Positions 11,520 to 19,774 of a stretch of 64,000 nucleotides of DNA are shown piece by piece. The translations under genes were made by a program, and so were the position numbers. Numbering within the stretch: the stretch's first letter is position 1; every line of letters starts with the position of its first letter. Where the stretch lies: assembly GCA_019873735.1 (NCBI GenBank), contig JAIOAQ010000001.1, positions 62,001 through 126,000 of the forward strand. Reading direction: 5' to 3'. The notes under the pieces were generated by a model, which did no database searches, was not told the origin of the DNA, and saw nothing but the letters and a program-made list of their open reading frames with translations. The stretch is from Chloroflexota bacterium. GTDB lineage: Bacteria > Chloroflexota > Anaerolineae > Anaerolineales > Villigracilaceae.

Positions 11520-12068
11520 TCAATCCCCCAGCAATTTCTCCAACTCGGCGACGGTTTCTTGGACAAAATCCCCGTAGCCCCAGCCGATATCGGCGGTGCG
11601 ACTCATCTTGAGCAGGCGGGGACGGAATCGCTCGTAGAGTTCGCGGCGGGCCGGGCTGTGTTTGAGTTCCACGGCGAAGCGTTCGAGCATGTTGATGAGC
11701 GCGTCGTAAAAGGGTTCGTCTATATCGCCGAAATCGTTGGTGAAGGCGTGGCCGCGCTCCACATAGGTCAGCATCAAGTCGAGAGTCCCGGTCAGGTCTT
11801 TGGTGGCTTTCTTGTATTCACTGATGACCTTTTTCGCGTCCCGGAAGCGGGGCAGATCGGGAAATTTGCGGGCCGGGTTGTAGATGGCGCGGATGACCTT
11901 TTGACGGCATTCTTCCAGGTGGCCGGAATCCTGTCCGATCGGCAGGACTTTGGCGCGCAGCCAGGCTTTGTTCTGCGGCGAAAGGTCATACAGGCCTTTG
12001 AGCAAGTCGAGCCATTGCTCGGGGGGCAGTTCTTGGATGTTTTTTCGAATTTCAGTCCAGGTGGTCAT
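11520..12068 (-). CDS. Conserved hypothetical protein, DUF6155-like
   Basis: 182 residues, predicted all-helical and highly charged. The opening (MTTWTEIRKNIQELPPEQWL then LLKGLYDLSPQNKAWL) recalls DUF6155 proteins, but this is a family impression only. It lies 43 bases downstream of the nucleotidyltransferase gene on the same strand. The start at 12068 is chosen over an upstream in-frame codon because it begins where the conserved-looking sequence begins. No function is proposed. Confidence 0.5.
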   Translation of the reverse strand: MTTWTEIRKNIQELPPEQWLDLLKGLYDLSPQNKAWLRAKVLPIGQDSGHLEECRQKVIRAIYNPARKFPDLPRFRDAKKVISEYKKATKDLTGTLDLMLTYVERGHAFTNDFGDIDEPFYDALINMLERFAVELKHSPARRELYERFRPRLLKMSRTADIGWGYGDFVQETVAELEKLLGD

Positions 12069-12111
12069 GGCGTTTCTCTGTTTGTGCAAATGAACGACTC
12101 GCGCCGCGCGT

Positions 12112-12693
12112 CTATCCACTTTCTTGCAAGGCCCGCTCCAGGAGATCGGTGACCTGGAGTTCGTCTGCCCAACGGCGCAAATACTCGAGGTCCAGTTCTC
12201 CGGCGCGGACTTTCAGCACGCCCAAAACATCGCGCCATTGGCGCTCGGATACTTCGCCGCCGAGGCGATACCATTCGAGTTTGGCGAGGATGGTATCTTC
12301 GGGGCTGATCACGTATACGCTGTGTTCGGGGGCGGTTGTGATGACCGATGCCTGACGCCTCGCCAATTGCATTTGGTCGAAGGGACGCGGTTTTTGGATG
12401 AAAATATCCACTTTGAAGGCAGTCTCGTAATGGATCAGGTTGAAACTGCTGTGATGTTCGATGGCGTTGCGCATCATTTCTTCATCGGCGTAAAACTCTT
12501 GCGAGAGGGCAGCAACCAGCGGGGGGATGTGTTCGAGGCGCATATCGGCGACAATATCCACATCCAGCGTGGAACGCATGACGCCGTGCAGGGAACTGGC
12601 AAGCGAGCCGCCCACCGCGTACCGAATACCGAGTCGTTCCAGCGTTTGGGCGACCAGCAGGGTGATGCGGGTGGTTTCACCTTGCATGGGCAT
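12112..12693 (-). CDS. Nucleotidyltransferase-fold protein (AbiEii/DUF6036-like)
   Basis: 193 residues. The motif YAVGGSLASSLHG followed by STLDVDIVADM is the GG(S)...DxD signature of minimal nucleotidyltransferases, and SPEDTILAKLEWY is the downstream motif usual in AbiEii-like and DUF6036-like proteins. It overlaps the upstream 81-residue gene by 17 bases. Many such pairs behave as, or are annotated as, toxin-antitoxin or abortive-infection modules. Activity on a tRNA or protein target is an inference. ATG at 12687 is an equally possible start. Confidence 0.65.
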   Translation of the reverse strand: MPMQGETTRITLLVAQTLERLGIRYAVGGSLASSLHGVMRSTLDVDIVADMRLEHIPPLVAALSQEFYADEEMMRNAIEHHSSFNLIHYETAFKVDIFIQKPRPFDQMQLARRQASVITTAPEHSVYVISPEDTILAKLEWYRLGGEVSERQWRDVLGVLKVRAGELDLEYLRRWADELQVTDLLERALQESG

Positions 12694-12922
12694 ACACCTT
12701 GCGCGCCAATTCGGAGCCAAGCATGAGTTCCGCCAGCAGGAAACGAATTTCCTCCGCTGTAGCATTGGGATGGCGCTCTTTGAGGCCGCTGATGGCTAGC
12801 GTTTTGATGGTTTCATTCAATCCATCCACGATGGCCATTTTTTTTGCCGGGGGCATACGGCGAATCAATTCGATTTGCAGCGCTTCCATTTTGGGGTGCG
12901 TATCGGGGAAGAGGGCGCTCAT
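12677..12922 (-). CDS. Small conserved protein paired with the nucleotidyltransferase
   Basis: 81 residues: MSALFPDTHPKMEALQ, then RRMPPAKKMAIVDGLNETIK and ERHPNATAEEIRFLLAELML. It is a helical protein of a type I recognise as a frequent upstream partner of nucleotidyltransferases in Chloroflexota and Cyanobacteria. TATAAT lies 6 bases before the ATG, suggesting a leaderless mRNA. It could be the cognate antitoxin or adaptor; this is untested. Confidence 0.6.
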   Translation of the reverse strand: MSALFPDTHPKMEALQIELIRRMPPAKKMAIVDGLNETIKTLAISGLKERHPNATAEEIRFLLAELMLGSELARKVYAHAR

Positions 12923-12979
12923 ACGGTAATTATACTTCGCGCCGCGCTTTCTTCTTGGGCAACGGCGCAGGGAAAGGCC

Positions 12980-13266
12980 GTCAACGAATGTGGCCACGAA
13001 TAAACGAATGGTCGCCCGCCGGTATTCGTGTATTCGTTATTCCATTCGTTGACGGTTATCCTTTCATGCGCAAGTCGGCGACTTGCACCGCGGCGCGGAC
13101 AAGGGGCCATCCACGAATGCGGCCACGAAAAACGAATGGGCCGCCCCCCGCTATTCGTGTATTCGTTATTCCATTCGTTGACGGTTATCCTTTCATGCGC
13201 GGGTCAGAGACTTGCCCCACGCGTAGAACAGGTTTCTAGCCTATTCATGCGCAAGCCGGAGACTTG
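12980..13266. repeat. Duplicated inverted-repeat element plus GTAGAACAGG copies
   Basis: Two copies of a unit (12980-13069 and about 13112-13198) share CACGAATG(C/T)GGCCACGAA and TATTCGTGTATTCGTTATTC, then CATTCGTTGACGGTTATCCT. In the first copy GTCAACGAATG (12980-12990) is inverted as CATTCGTTGAC (13043-13053). 13066-13090 and 13193-13266 are partial and full GTAGAACAGG-family repeats. The stretch 12923-13266 contains no gene. Confidence 0.8.
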
Positions 13267-14814
13267 TTATGGCTCACCAACCGACTTGTTTTTCAGCGTT
13301 TCTAGGATGCCAGCAATCTCTCTGCCTTTTTCCTCGATCAGCGCCAGCAATTCCTCTGGCGTGCGCGTGTCTTCGTTGTTTCTGCGGTGCGGATTGACCG
13401 CCTTCAGGTCGAAGTTTTTGGCTTCAACCTGCTCGCGCGTCACCGTCCAACTATACTCGCTGTCGGCGCGATCGGGTAGCAAGCGGAAGAATTCCTCGAA
13501 GTGGGCCAGCGTCAGCGGCGTTTTCTTGCCTACTTTGATATCCGAAAGGTCATAGTACCAGATCCGCTCCGTCGGCCCGCCCTTGGTGAAGAAGAGCAGG
13601 TTGGTCTTGACGCCCGCACCGGCGTTGACGAATGCACCCGGCGGGAGACTGACGATGCACCACAGGTCGCAGTCGTCTAGCAGTTTGCGCTTGGTCTGCA
13701 CAAAGGCGGTCTCGTTGGTGCGGAAGAGCACCCCTTCATCCAGCACGATGCCGCAGCGGCCGCCGGGCTTGAGGCTATCAATCACGTGTTGCAGGAAAAG
13801 CACCTGCGTGGCGCTCGTTTTGTAGGCAAAGCGGGTCTGGGCGTCTTTGCCCTCTTTACCGCCGAAAGGCGGATTCATCAACACCACATCGAAGAGCGCT
13901 GGCGCGTCCTGAAACAGCCCGCCGTAGGTTTCCGCGCCGGTGAGGGTGTTCCCATGCCAGATGTGCGGTTCGTCTATGCCGTGGAGCATGAGATTGGCCA
14001 GGGCGATGGGATAGATGGCGTTGTCCTTCTCGCGGCCGTAGAAGGTGCGGCGCTTGAGCGTCTCCAACTGCTCGGGCGCAGAGATTTTCTCGTGGTTTGC
14101 GCCGGCCATGTGTTCGTAGGACTGCGCCAGAAAGCCGCCCGTGCCGCAGCCGGGGTCATAGACCGTCTCGCCGATTTGCGGGTCAATGACCCGTACCATG
14201 GCGCGAATGACCTCGCGCGGGGTGAAGAACTGACCGCCGTCGTTGCCCTTTTCGCCCATCTTTAACAACAGCCCCTCATACACCTGTGAGAGGGTAAAGA
14301 CGTGCGTCGGGTCCACGGACTCGGAACTGATTTCGTTGACCTTGTCGAGCACATCGAGCAGGTTGCGTTCAGTGTCAATGCGGGTGCGCTCAATGCCGGA
14401 AAAGATCTCGCTGATGACCTTCTGCCGCGGCGTGGCGTTGGGACGGTCTTTGAGGCCCTTGAGATGCGGGATCAAGTCGTTGTTGACGAAACTAAAGAAT
14501 GCGCCCAGGGCGCTGATTTCCAGGGCTTTCCTTTTCGGCCCGTCCGGCGCGGCCCAATCGCGCCAGCGATAGGGCGATTCCAGCGACGGGCTGAATTCCG
14601 CGCCCACGGCCTCGGCCGCCTCAGCCTCGCGGGCCTCCCGTTCATCCAGGATGCGCAAGAACAGGATCCAGGTCAGTTCCGGCACATATTGCAGTGCACC
14701 GGCGCAGTTGGAACGGCGCATGATGTCGCAGATGGTCTTGATGGCGCTGTTGAGGGATTGCGGCGTGGTGTGGCGGCGGCCGCTGTTGTTTCCGTTATTC
14801 TTGCCTGTTGCCAT
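13267..14814 (-). CDS. hsdM: Type I restriction-modification DNA methyltransferase subunit
   Basis: 515 residues. An N-terminal HsdM helical domain (TICDIMRRSNCAGALQYVP) precedes an N6-adenine methyltransferase with the SAM motif DPGCGTGGF and catalytic NPPF (residues about 310-320, LMNPPFGGKEG). It methylates the site chosen by HsdS and is the core of both the methylase and the restriction complex. It is the last gene of hsdR-hsdS-transposase-hsdM. Its ATG lies 20 bases inside the 3' end of the transposase gene, an unusual arrangement. No frameshift is apparent. Confidence 0.92.
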   Translation of the reverse strand: MATGKNNGNNSGRRHTTPQSLNSAIKTICDIMRRSNCAGALQYVPELTWILFLRILDEREAREAEAAEAVGAEFSPSLESPYRWRDWAAPDGPKRKALEISALGAFFSFVNNDLIPHLKGLKDRPNATPRQKVISEIFSGIERTRIDTERNLLDVLDKVNEISSESVDPTHVFTLSQVYEGLLLKMGEKGNDGGQFFTPREVIRAMVRVIDPQIGETVYDPGCGTGGFLAQSYEHMAGANHEKISAPEQLETLKRRTFYGREKDNAIYPIALANLMLHGIDEPHIWHGNTLTGAETYGGLFQDAPALFDVVLMNPPFGGKEGKDAQTRFAYKTSATQVLFLQHVIDSLKPGGRCGIVLDEGVLFRTNETAFVQTKRKLLDDCDLWCIVSLPPGAFVNAGAGVKTNLLFFTKGGPTERIWYYDLSDIKVGKKTPLTLAHFEEFFRLLPDRADSEYSWTVTREQVEAKNFDLKAVNPHRRNNEDTRTPEELLALIEEKGREIAGILETLKNKSVGEP

Positions 14815-15445
14815 AGGGGTTTTCCTTGTCATTCTGCCAACGGATCGGATTGGCCGTGATATATGCGCGAATCCGGTTCAACGATTCGTCGTTGCGGATG
14901 ATGTGTTCGTAATAATTGCGTTGCCAGACCGGCGCGCCGGGCGTGCCGCGATGTTCGTTGATGCGTTTGGTGACGGCGGATTTGAACCCGGCGACAAATG
15001 ACGATAACGACCGCGGCGCGGGCCCCCGAGGGGTTGATGGGAGGGGTGACCGGCCCGGTATGGACGACCGGCCTGGTAGGGGCGACCGGCCTGGTAGGGG
15101 CGACCGGCCTGGTAGGGGCGACCGGCCTGGTAGGGGCGACCGGCCGGTCGCCCCTACGTTATCGGATTCCATGATCCACACGATGCCGTGAATGTGATTC
15201 GGCATCACCACGAATTCATCATCGAACAATTCGATTTCCCGACGGATGACCGCCGAACGGAACCATTCCTCCCGAACGATTGCGCCGTATTCATTCAACC
15301 GCATTTCCCCATCCACCACATCCCCGAACAGGCATTCCCGGTTTTGCGCGCAGATGGTCACGAAATACGCCCCGGCCTGGGCATAATCGTAGCCCGCCAG
15401 GCGGATCGAACGCCGATGATGTTTTTCGACCGCCGCGCCCGTCAT
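14795..15445 (-). CDS. REP-associated tyrosine transposase (RAYT, Y1 HUH family)
   Basis: 216 residues. RAYT features: RLAGYDYAQAGAYFVTICAQ near the N-terminus, the HUH motif in MPNHIHGIVWI, and WQRNYYEHIIRNDESLNRIR carrying the candidate nucleophilic Tyr. Between them lies a GRSPLP hexapeptide repeated about six times, encoded by an 18-bp tandem array. These enzymes cut and join palindromic REP-type single strands. The ATG overlaps the hsdS stop (ATGA) and the stop lies past the hsdM start, so the transposase is translated as part of the restriction operon. The catalytic residues appear intact. Confidence 0.88.
   Translation of the reverse strand: MTGAAVEKHHRRSIRLAGYDYAQAGAYFVTICAQNRECLFGDVVDGEMRLNEYGAIVREEWFRSAVIRREIELFDDEFVVMPNHIHGIVWIMESDNVGATGRSPLPGRSPLPGRSPLPGRSPLPGRSSIPGRSPLPSTPRGPAPRSLSSFVAGFKSAVTKRINEHRGTPGAPVWQRNYYEHIIRNDESLNRIRAYITANPIRWQNDKENPYGNRQE
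15047..15157. repeat. 18-bp tandem array ending in a 28-bp perfect palindrome
   Basis: CGACCGGCCTGGTAGGGG occurs four times (15065-15136) after a degenerate copy at 15047-15064. The array ends in a perfect 28-bp palindrome, 15130-15157, with half-site GTAGGGGCGACCGG. The repeat lies inside the transposase gene and encodes GRSPLP. The palindrome resembles a REP element, the expected substrate class of RAYT enzymes. Confidence 0.9.
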
Positions 15446-16656
15446 AATTCCCCCGAAAACGCCCGGCGCAGCAGCGCCGCCGGCAGTTTGTTGATGGCCT
15501 CCAGTTGTTCTTCCAGCGCCTTGCGCAGGCGCTCGACGGAGGCCATCTGTTCTGAAATCTGCGCGGCGATGCGGCGCTGAGTGGCAAGCGGCGGAAGCGG
15601 CATGGTCATGGCGGCAAGTAATTTAGCGTTGACGTTTGGCTGACCTGCACCGCGGGCACTTGCACGGATCTGTTGCCAGTAGCCGTCACTTTGGAAAAAG
15701 GCGTACATGAATTCTGCATTTACTTCGGGTTTGGCACGGAGACGAATGAGATAGGACGCAAATACAGACCGAGGCGGTTGACGGATTAAGAAGCTCTTTC
15801 CCGTCGTTGCACCAGTACGGGCGAAAACGATGTCACCATCTCTCAGATTGTTTGCAGCCTCATCCTCGGGTGTGATTTTACAACCAGGTACTTTATCCCA
15901 CGCAACCTGCCCATTTTGGATGTCTGTAATTCTGAGAAAACGCGGTTCCTTGATACTGAAATCCGCACTAGCTGTATAGCCGTAATCGATCTGATCGCAT
16001 AAATCACCGACATTGCGGATTTGCCACCCCTTTGCTTCTTCGCTCTCAAACACCTCCCGCAAATATGCGGCGGGGAGGGCTTTGGCGGCCTGGAGTTGCT
16101 CCTCGGCGGCGCGGCGCGCCCGCTCCACCGCCGCCATCTGCTCCCGCAAAATCCCCGCAATCCGTTTCTGCTCTGAAAGCGGGGGAAGGGGGATTGGGAT
16201 TCTTGCTGCGATTTCCTGATTCAGCTTAGCGCGCGTTGAACCTGCTACTAAATCTCCTACATCTGGTCGAATTGCTATCGAATGCAGGCAATAATCAAAA
16301 TCTATAACACCATCACGAGGTCTCAAAACATGGGCGTGATTGTTCACCCAATACCGCCCTGTAACTGCATAGGCAATGGGCTTATCGGCAGACCCAAAGT
16401 TTCCCCCGTCTTCTGCAAGAAGAATCAAAGGCTCATCAAACAAGTAATCGTCAATCCAACCAACCTGCCCATTGGCGCCGTAGTATGGGAATAAATCTGA
16501 TTGTTTTTTTCCACTGATACGGCGTTTGCGTTCTTCCTCGTTGACTGGAATCCGACGCGAATCCAAGAACTCACACACCTCCCCCAACCTCACCCATCTC
16601 CAGCCGGGGGGGAGGGGGCGTTTGGCGGTGTCGGGTGGTAGGGTTTCGGTGCTCAT
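15442..16656 (-). CDS. hsdS: Type I restriction-modification specificity subunit
   Basis: 404 residues with the usual two target-recognition domains. TRD1 is residues about 15-160 and TRD2 about 215-350. Each is followed by a conserved helical spacer: PIPLPPLSEQKRIAGILREQ and MPLPPLATQRRIAAQISEQ. The spacers set the distance between the two half-sites of the DNA target. The start overlaps the hsdR stop (ATGA) and the stop overlaps the transposase start (ATGA). The target sequence cannot be predicted by eye. Confidence 0.9.
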   Translation of the reverse strand: MSTETLPPDTAKRPLPPGWRWVRLGEVCEFLDSRRIPVNEEERKRRISGKKQSDLFPYYGANGQVGWIDDYLFDEPLILLAEDGGNFGSADKPIAYAVTGRYWVNNHAHVLRPRDGVIDFDYCLHSIAIRPDVGDLVAGSTRAKLNQEIAARIPIPLPPLSEQKRIAGILREQMAAVERARRAAEEQLQAAKALPAAYLREVFESEEAKGWQIRNVGDLCDQIDYGYTASADFSIKEPRFLRITDIQNGQVAWDKVPGCKITPEDEAANNLRDGDIVFARTGATTGKSFLIRQPPRSVFASYLIRLRAKPEVNAEFMYAFFQSDGYWQQIRASARGAGQPNVNAKLLAAMTMPLPPLATQRRIAAQISEQMASVERLRKALEEQLEAINKLPAALLRRAFSGEL

Positions 16657-19022
16657 GCCGCAAACATCCTCGCTTTCGTCTCGTGCAGAATGTCCGCGGG
16701 CCTGCCCAGCGTCTTGAGGGCGGCCAGGCCGCCGGCGCGGCGCACCTCGGGCAGGTCGAAGATGTGCGGGTTCTCCAGGCCGTCGGTGCCGGCGTGGGCG
16801 AATTGGGTTGTCATGGCAATCAGCGTCGCCCTGGCATCGGCAGGCAGGGTGTTCAGCCAGCCCTGGTGTTTGTAGGCAAAGGCCCGGGCGCGGTCGGGGC
16901 GGGTGCGCGGGGCCAGGCCGTAGCCCAGTTCGGCCAGCACGTCATAAAGGTCGTAATCACCCATCGCCTCCAGTTGCTGCACCAGCAGGGCCGACCGTCC
17001 GGCATCGGGCAGGCGGGCGAGCAGTTCGCGGCGGCAGTGCGGCTCGATCCAGCAGGCGCGGAACTTTTCCAGGGTTGGGGCTTCTTGTACCAACTGGGCG
17101 GCCAGCCGTTGCTTGTATTCTTCCACCGTCACCGGCGTCGCCCTGCCGTCCACCTCGGTGACGATGTAGCGGCCGGCGTCGGTGATGCGCACATCAAAGC
17201 CCTCGACCTGGATGGTCGGTTCGGGCGGCTGCGGCTCGTGAGCGGCTTCGCGGGCTTTGGGCGGCTGCCAGCGGGTCTTGAACTCTTCGCCGAAAAGCCG
17301 GGTGGCGTTGGTAAAGTCATAGACGCGGAACATCAGTTTGCCGCTGGGCGGATGCAGGCGTGTGCCGCGGCCGATCATCTGGTAGAAGGCGATGGGCGAG
17401 CGCACATACTTGAAAAAGACAATGTTCTGCACTACCGGCACATCCACGCCGGTGGTCAGCAGGTCCACGGTGGTGGCCACGAAATGGGAGCGGGATGCGC
17501 CACGCAGATCCGCCAGGTACTGGGCGCCGCCGACGCTGGCGGTGCATTTGAAGGCATAGGGGTCGAGGCGCGGGCGGCTGTTCGCCTTGCACCAATCGGC
17601 GTAGAGATTGTTCATCTGCGCGGCCACGGCGTCGGCGTGCCGGTCGCGGGCGCAAAAGATGATGGTTTTCTGTTCGGGTCCGCCGCTCTGGCACAATCTT
17701 TGGAACAGTTCCTGACACATGGCGGCTACCCGTTCGGGCAGCAAAAGGATGTCTTCCAGATCGGGCGCGCCATAGCGCTCTCGCGCTTCGGCTACGGAAA
17801 GGACGGCGCCAGTATTCGCGTCGGTGAGTTTCTTGCTGGCAAGGTCTTCGCGTTCCACACCTTCGGTTTCGGGTTTGTTGTCCAGGAAAAGGTCAATGCG
17901 GTGGATTTCGCAAGCGGCCAGATAACCATCTTCGATTCCCTGGGCCATGTCGTACTCATAGACCGGCTCGCCAAAGTAGCGCAGGTTGTCGGCGTTGATC
18001 TCGGCGTCGGCCAGGGCTTCGCGGGTCTTTTCGGCTAGTTCCAGCGTCCGCGGGGTGGCGGTCAGCCCGATCTGCACGGCGTTGGGATTGCGGGTGAGTA
18101 CCTGGGACCACTTGCCCCAGGCCGAGCGGTGGCACTCGTCAATGATGATGTGACTGAAGTAATCGGGCGGATAGTGGCGGGTGAGAAAATTCGCCGTGCC
18201 GTCCTCGCTGTCCACATCCAGCGTCTGATAGGTGGCAATGTGGATGCGGGCGTTGCGGGCGTGGTTCTTGCCGTCCGCTTCCTCATAGACCTCAGCGGCG
18301 TTGGCGCCAAAGACATTCTGAAACGCCCCCAGCGCCTGACTGCGTAACTCATCGCGGTCGCAGACGAACAGGGCGCGCTTGAGCAGGCCGGCGTCGGCAA
18401 TTTTCTTAAGCAGTTGTACGGCGATAAAAGTTTTGCCGGCGCCCGTGGCCAGCGAGAGCAGGGCGCGCTTTTCGCCGCGGGCCAGTTTCTCGAGAACGGC
18501 GCGGATGGCCGCGTCCTGATAATAGCGCCGGGTGGCTTCGCCGCCTACGTAGCGGACCAGAAGCGGCCGGGCGGCTTCCGAGTCGAGTTTGAATCCCTTT
18601 CCCTGCTCGTAACGGGCGCGTAGTTCGTCGGGTGTTGGGAATTCGGCTAGTGGTTTTGGCCGGCTCGTCTTGCCGGTGAAGGCGTCAAACTCGACAAACA
18701 GATGGCCGTTGCTGGAATAGACAAAGGGTACATTGAGCCGCTTGCAGGAGGCGTAGAGTTTGGCTTGCTCGAGGCCGTGATCGGGGGGCAGGTTTTCGGC
18801 CTTGGCTTCGATGAGCGCCACGGCTACAGGTTGGCTTTCAGCATTGACCGCAATGCGCAACAGGTAATCTACGCGTCCTCTGGCGCGCTTGCGCGGCTTG
18901 CCGTTCACAATCTCGATAGCGCCCGCAGTCTCCTCGCGGCGGATCAGGTTCTCGGTCCAGCCGCGGGCGTGAAGGGCAGGGTCAATCAGTTTAGCACGGG
19001 TATCGGCTTCGTTGAGGGGCAT
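16653..19022 (-). CDS. hsdR: Type I restriction endonuclease subunit R
   Basis: 789 residues, close to the EcoEI type. The N-terminal nuclease domain has VDYLLRI and VALIEAKAE (PD-(D/E)XK core). The helicase domain has LATGAGKTFIAV (Walker A), IIIDECHRSAW (DECH), GLTATPRTL and QMIGRGTR. It cleaves DNA after translocation when bound to HsdM-HsdS. It is first in the operon, behind an extended -10 promoter, and GGGAG lies upstream of the ATG. No frameshift or loss of motif is seen, so the system is probably functional. Confidence 0.92.
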   Translation of the reverse strand: MPLNEADTRAKLIDPALHARGWTENLIRREETAGAIEIVNGKPRKRARGRVDYLLRIAVNAESQPVAVALIEAKAENLPPDHGLEQAKLYASCKRLNVPFVYSSNGHLFVEFDAFTGKTSRPKPLAEFPTPDELRARYEQGKGFKLDSEAARPLLVRYVGGEATRRYYQDAAIRAVLEKLARGEKRALLSLATGAGKTFIAVQLLKKIADAGLLKRALFVCDRDELRSQALGAFQNVFGANAAEVYEEADGKNHARNARIHIATYQTLDVDSEDGTANFLTRHYPPDYFSHIIIDECHRSAWGKWSQVLTRNPNAVQIGLTATPRTLELAEKTREALADAEINADNLRYFGEPVYEYDMAQGIEDGYLAACEIHRIDLFLDNKPETEGVEREDLASKKLTDANTGAVLSVAEARERYGAPDLEDILLLPERVAAMCQELFQRLCQSGGPEQKTIIFCARDRHADAVAAQMNNLYADWCKANSRPRLDPYAFKCTASVGGAQYLADLRGASRSHFVATTVDLLTTGVDVPVVQNIVFFKYVRSPIAFYQMIGRGTRLHPPSGKLMFRVYDFTNATRLFGEEFKTRWQPPKAREAAHEPQPPEPTIQVEGFDVRITDAGRYIVTEVDGRATPVTVEEYKQRLAAQLVQEAPTLEKFRACWIEPHCRRELLARLPDAGRSALLVQQLEAMGDYDLYDVLAELGYGLAPRTRPDRARAFAYKHQGWLNTLPADARATLIAMTTQFAHAGTDGLENPHIFDLPEVRRAGGLAALKTLGRPADILHETKARMFAA

Positions 19023-19091
19023 TCCATCTCCCTACCATTTCGAAAGTATGCACGTTGACCGATAACTGCAGTAAAAAAACAGGATGGCTAA

Positions 19092-19100
19092 ATTATAGCA
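19092..19100 (-). promoter_or_regulatory. Extended -10 promoter of the restriction operon
   Basis: TGCTATAAT on the minus strand, about 70 bases upstream of hsdR, the same form as at 5460-5468. No clear -35. The gap 19023-19171 otherwise holds nothing recognisable. Confidence 0.5.
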
Positions 19101-19171
19101 CGCTGCCTCTGAAGCCTGGCTTGCTTCTTTTCAAGATCGCCAAAATCCCGACATTTTTTGGAAATTTTATT

Positions 19172-19774
19172 TCACCCCACCCTCCTCACCACTTCCTCCA
19201 TCGGCTTGAGCGCCTTCTCGCCGGGGGTTTCGTCTGGATACCCCAGGAAGAGCATCGCCTGCGGCTCCCAGGTTTCGGGCAAGTCGAGGGCGGCGCGGGT
19301 CTCGGCCTGGGCGTAGAGCGGCCAGCAGATCCAGTTGCCGCCCAGGCCCTCGGCGTGCGCGGCGAGCAGCAGGTAGGTGGCAGCGTTGGCTACCGACTGG
19401 ATGGCCATGACCTCGTCCTGGCGTTTGTTCTCGCGGACGGCGGTCACGTCGCGGCAGAGGAGGATGAGGACGGGGGCCTCGTTGATGCGGCGGACGGAAC
19501 GCGCCATACGGGCCTCGATCTCGGCTTGCGGCGCGCCGGCGGCGGTCATGTCGCCGCGCAGGGCGGAGGTCAGCGCCTCGGCGAGGCGCGTTCTGCCGGA
19601 TGAAGCCGGCGCTACGAGGACGAACCGCCAGGGCTGGGTGTTGTGGGCGGAGGGGGCGTGCGCGGCGGTGACGAGAATCCGCTCGATGACGGCATCAGGC
19701 ACGGGGTCCGGGCGGAAGCGGCGGATGGAGCGGCGCGTCCGCAGGAAGCGGTGCAGGTCGTCGGCCTTAGCCAT
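19172..19774 (-). CDS. Nitroreductase-family flavoprotein (FbiB C-terminal-like)
   Basis: 200 residues. FMN-binding nitroreductase pattern: FLRTRRSIRRFRPDPVPD, AAHAPSAHNTQPWRFVLV, and GLGGNWICWPLYA near the end. Its closest visual match is the nitroreductase domain fused to CofE in actinobacterial FbiB, which reduces dehydro-F420-0. A separate cofE lies about 1 kb away on the same strand, so this could be the split counterpart. A general NAD(P)H nitroreductase is the alternative. It overlaps the preceding F420-type gene by 8 bases. Confidence 0.7.
   Translation of the reverse strand: MAKADDLHRFLRTRRSIRRFRPDPVPDAVIERILVTAAHAPSAHNTQPWRFVLVAPASSGRTRLAEALTSALRGDMTAAGAPQAEIEARMARSVRRINEAPVLILLCRDVTAVRENKRQDEVMAIQSVANAATYLLLAAHAEGLGGNWICWPLYAQAETRAALDLPETWEPQAMLFLGYPDETPGEKALKPMEEVVRRVG

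Noticed and set aside
12980-13200. CRISPR array near the restriction operon
   Set aside because: Only two long diverged units with inner inverted repeats; no regular short repeats with unique spacers and no cas genes.
15047-15157. CRISPR-like tandem repeats
   Set aside because: Units abut without spacers and lie inside a coding gene.
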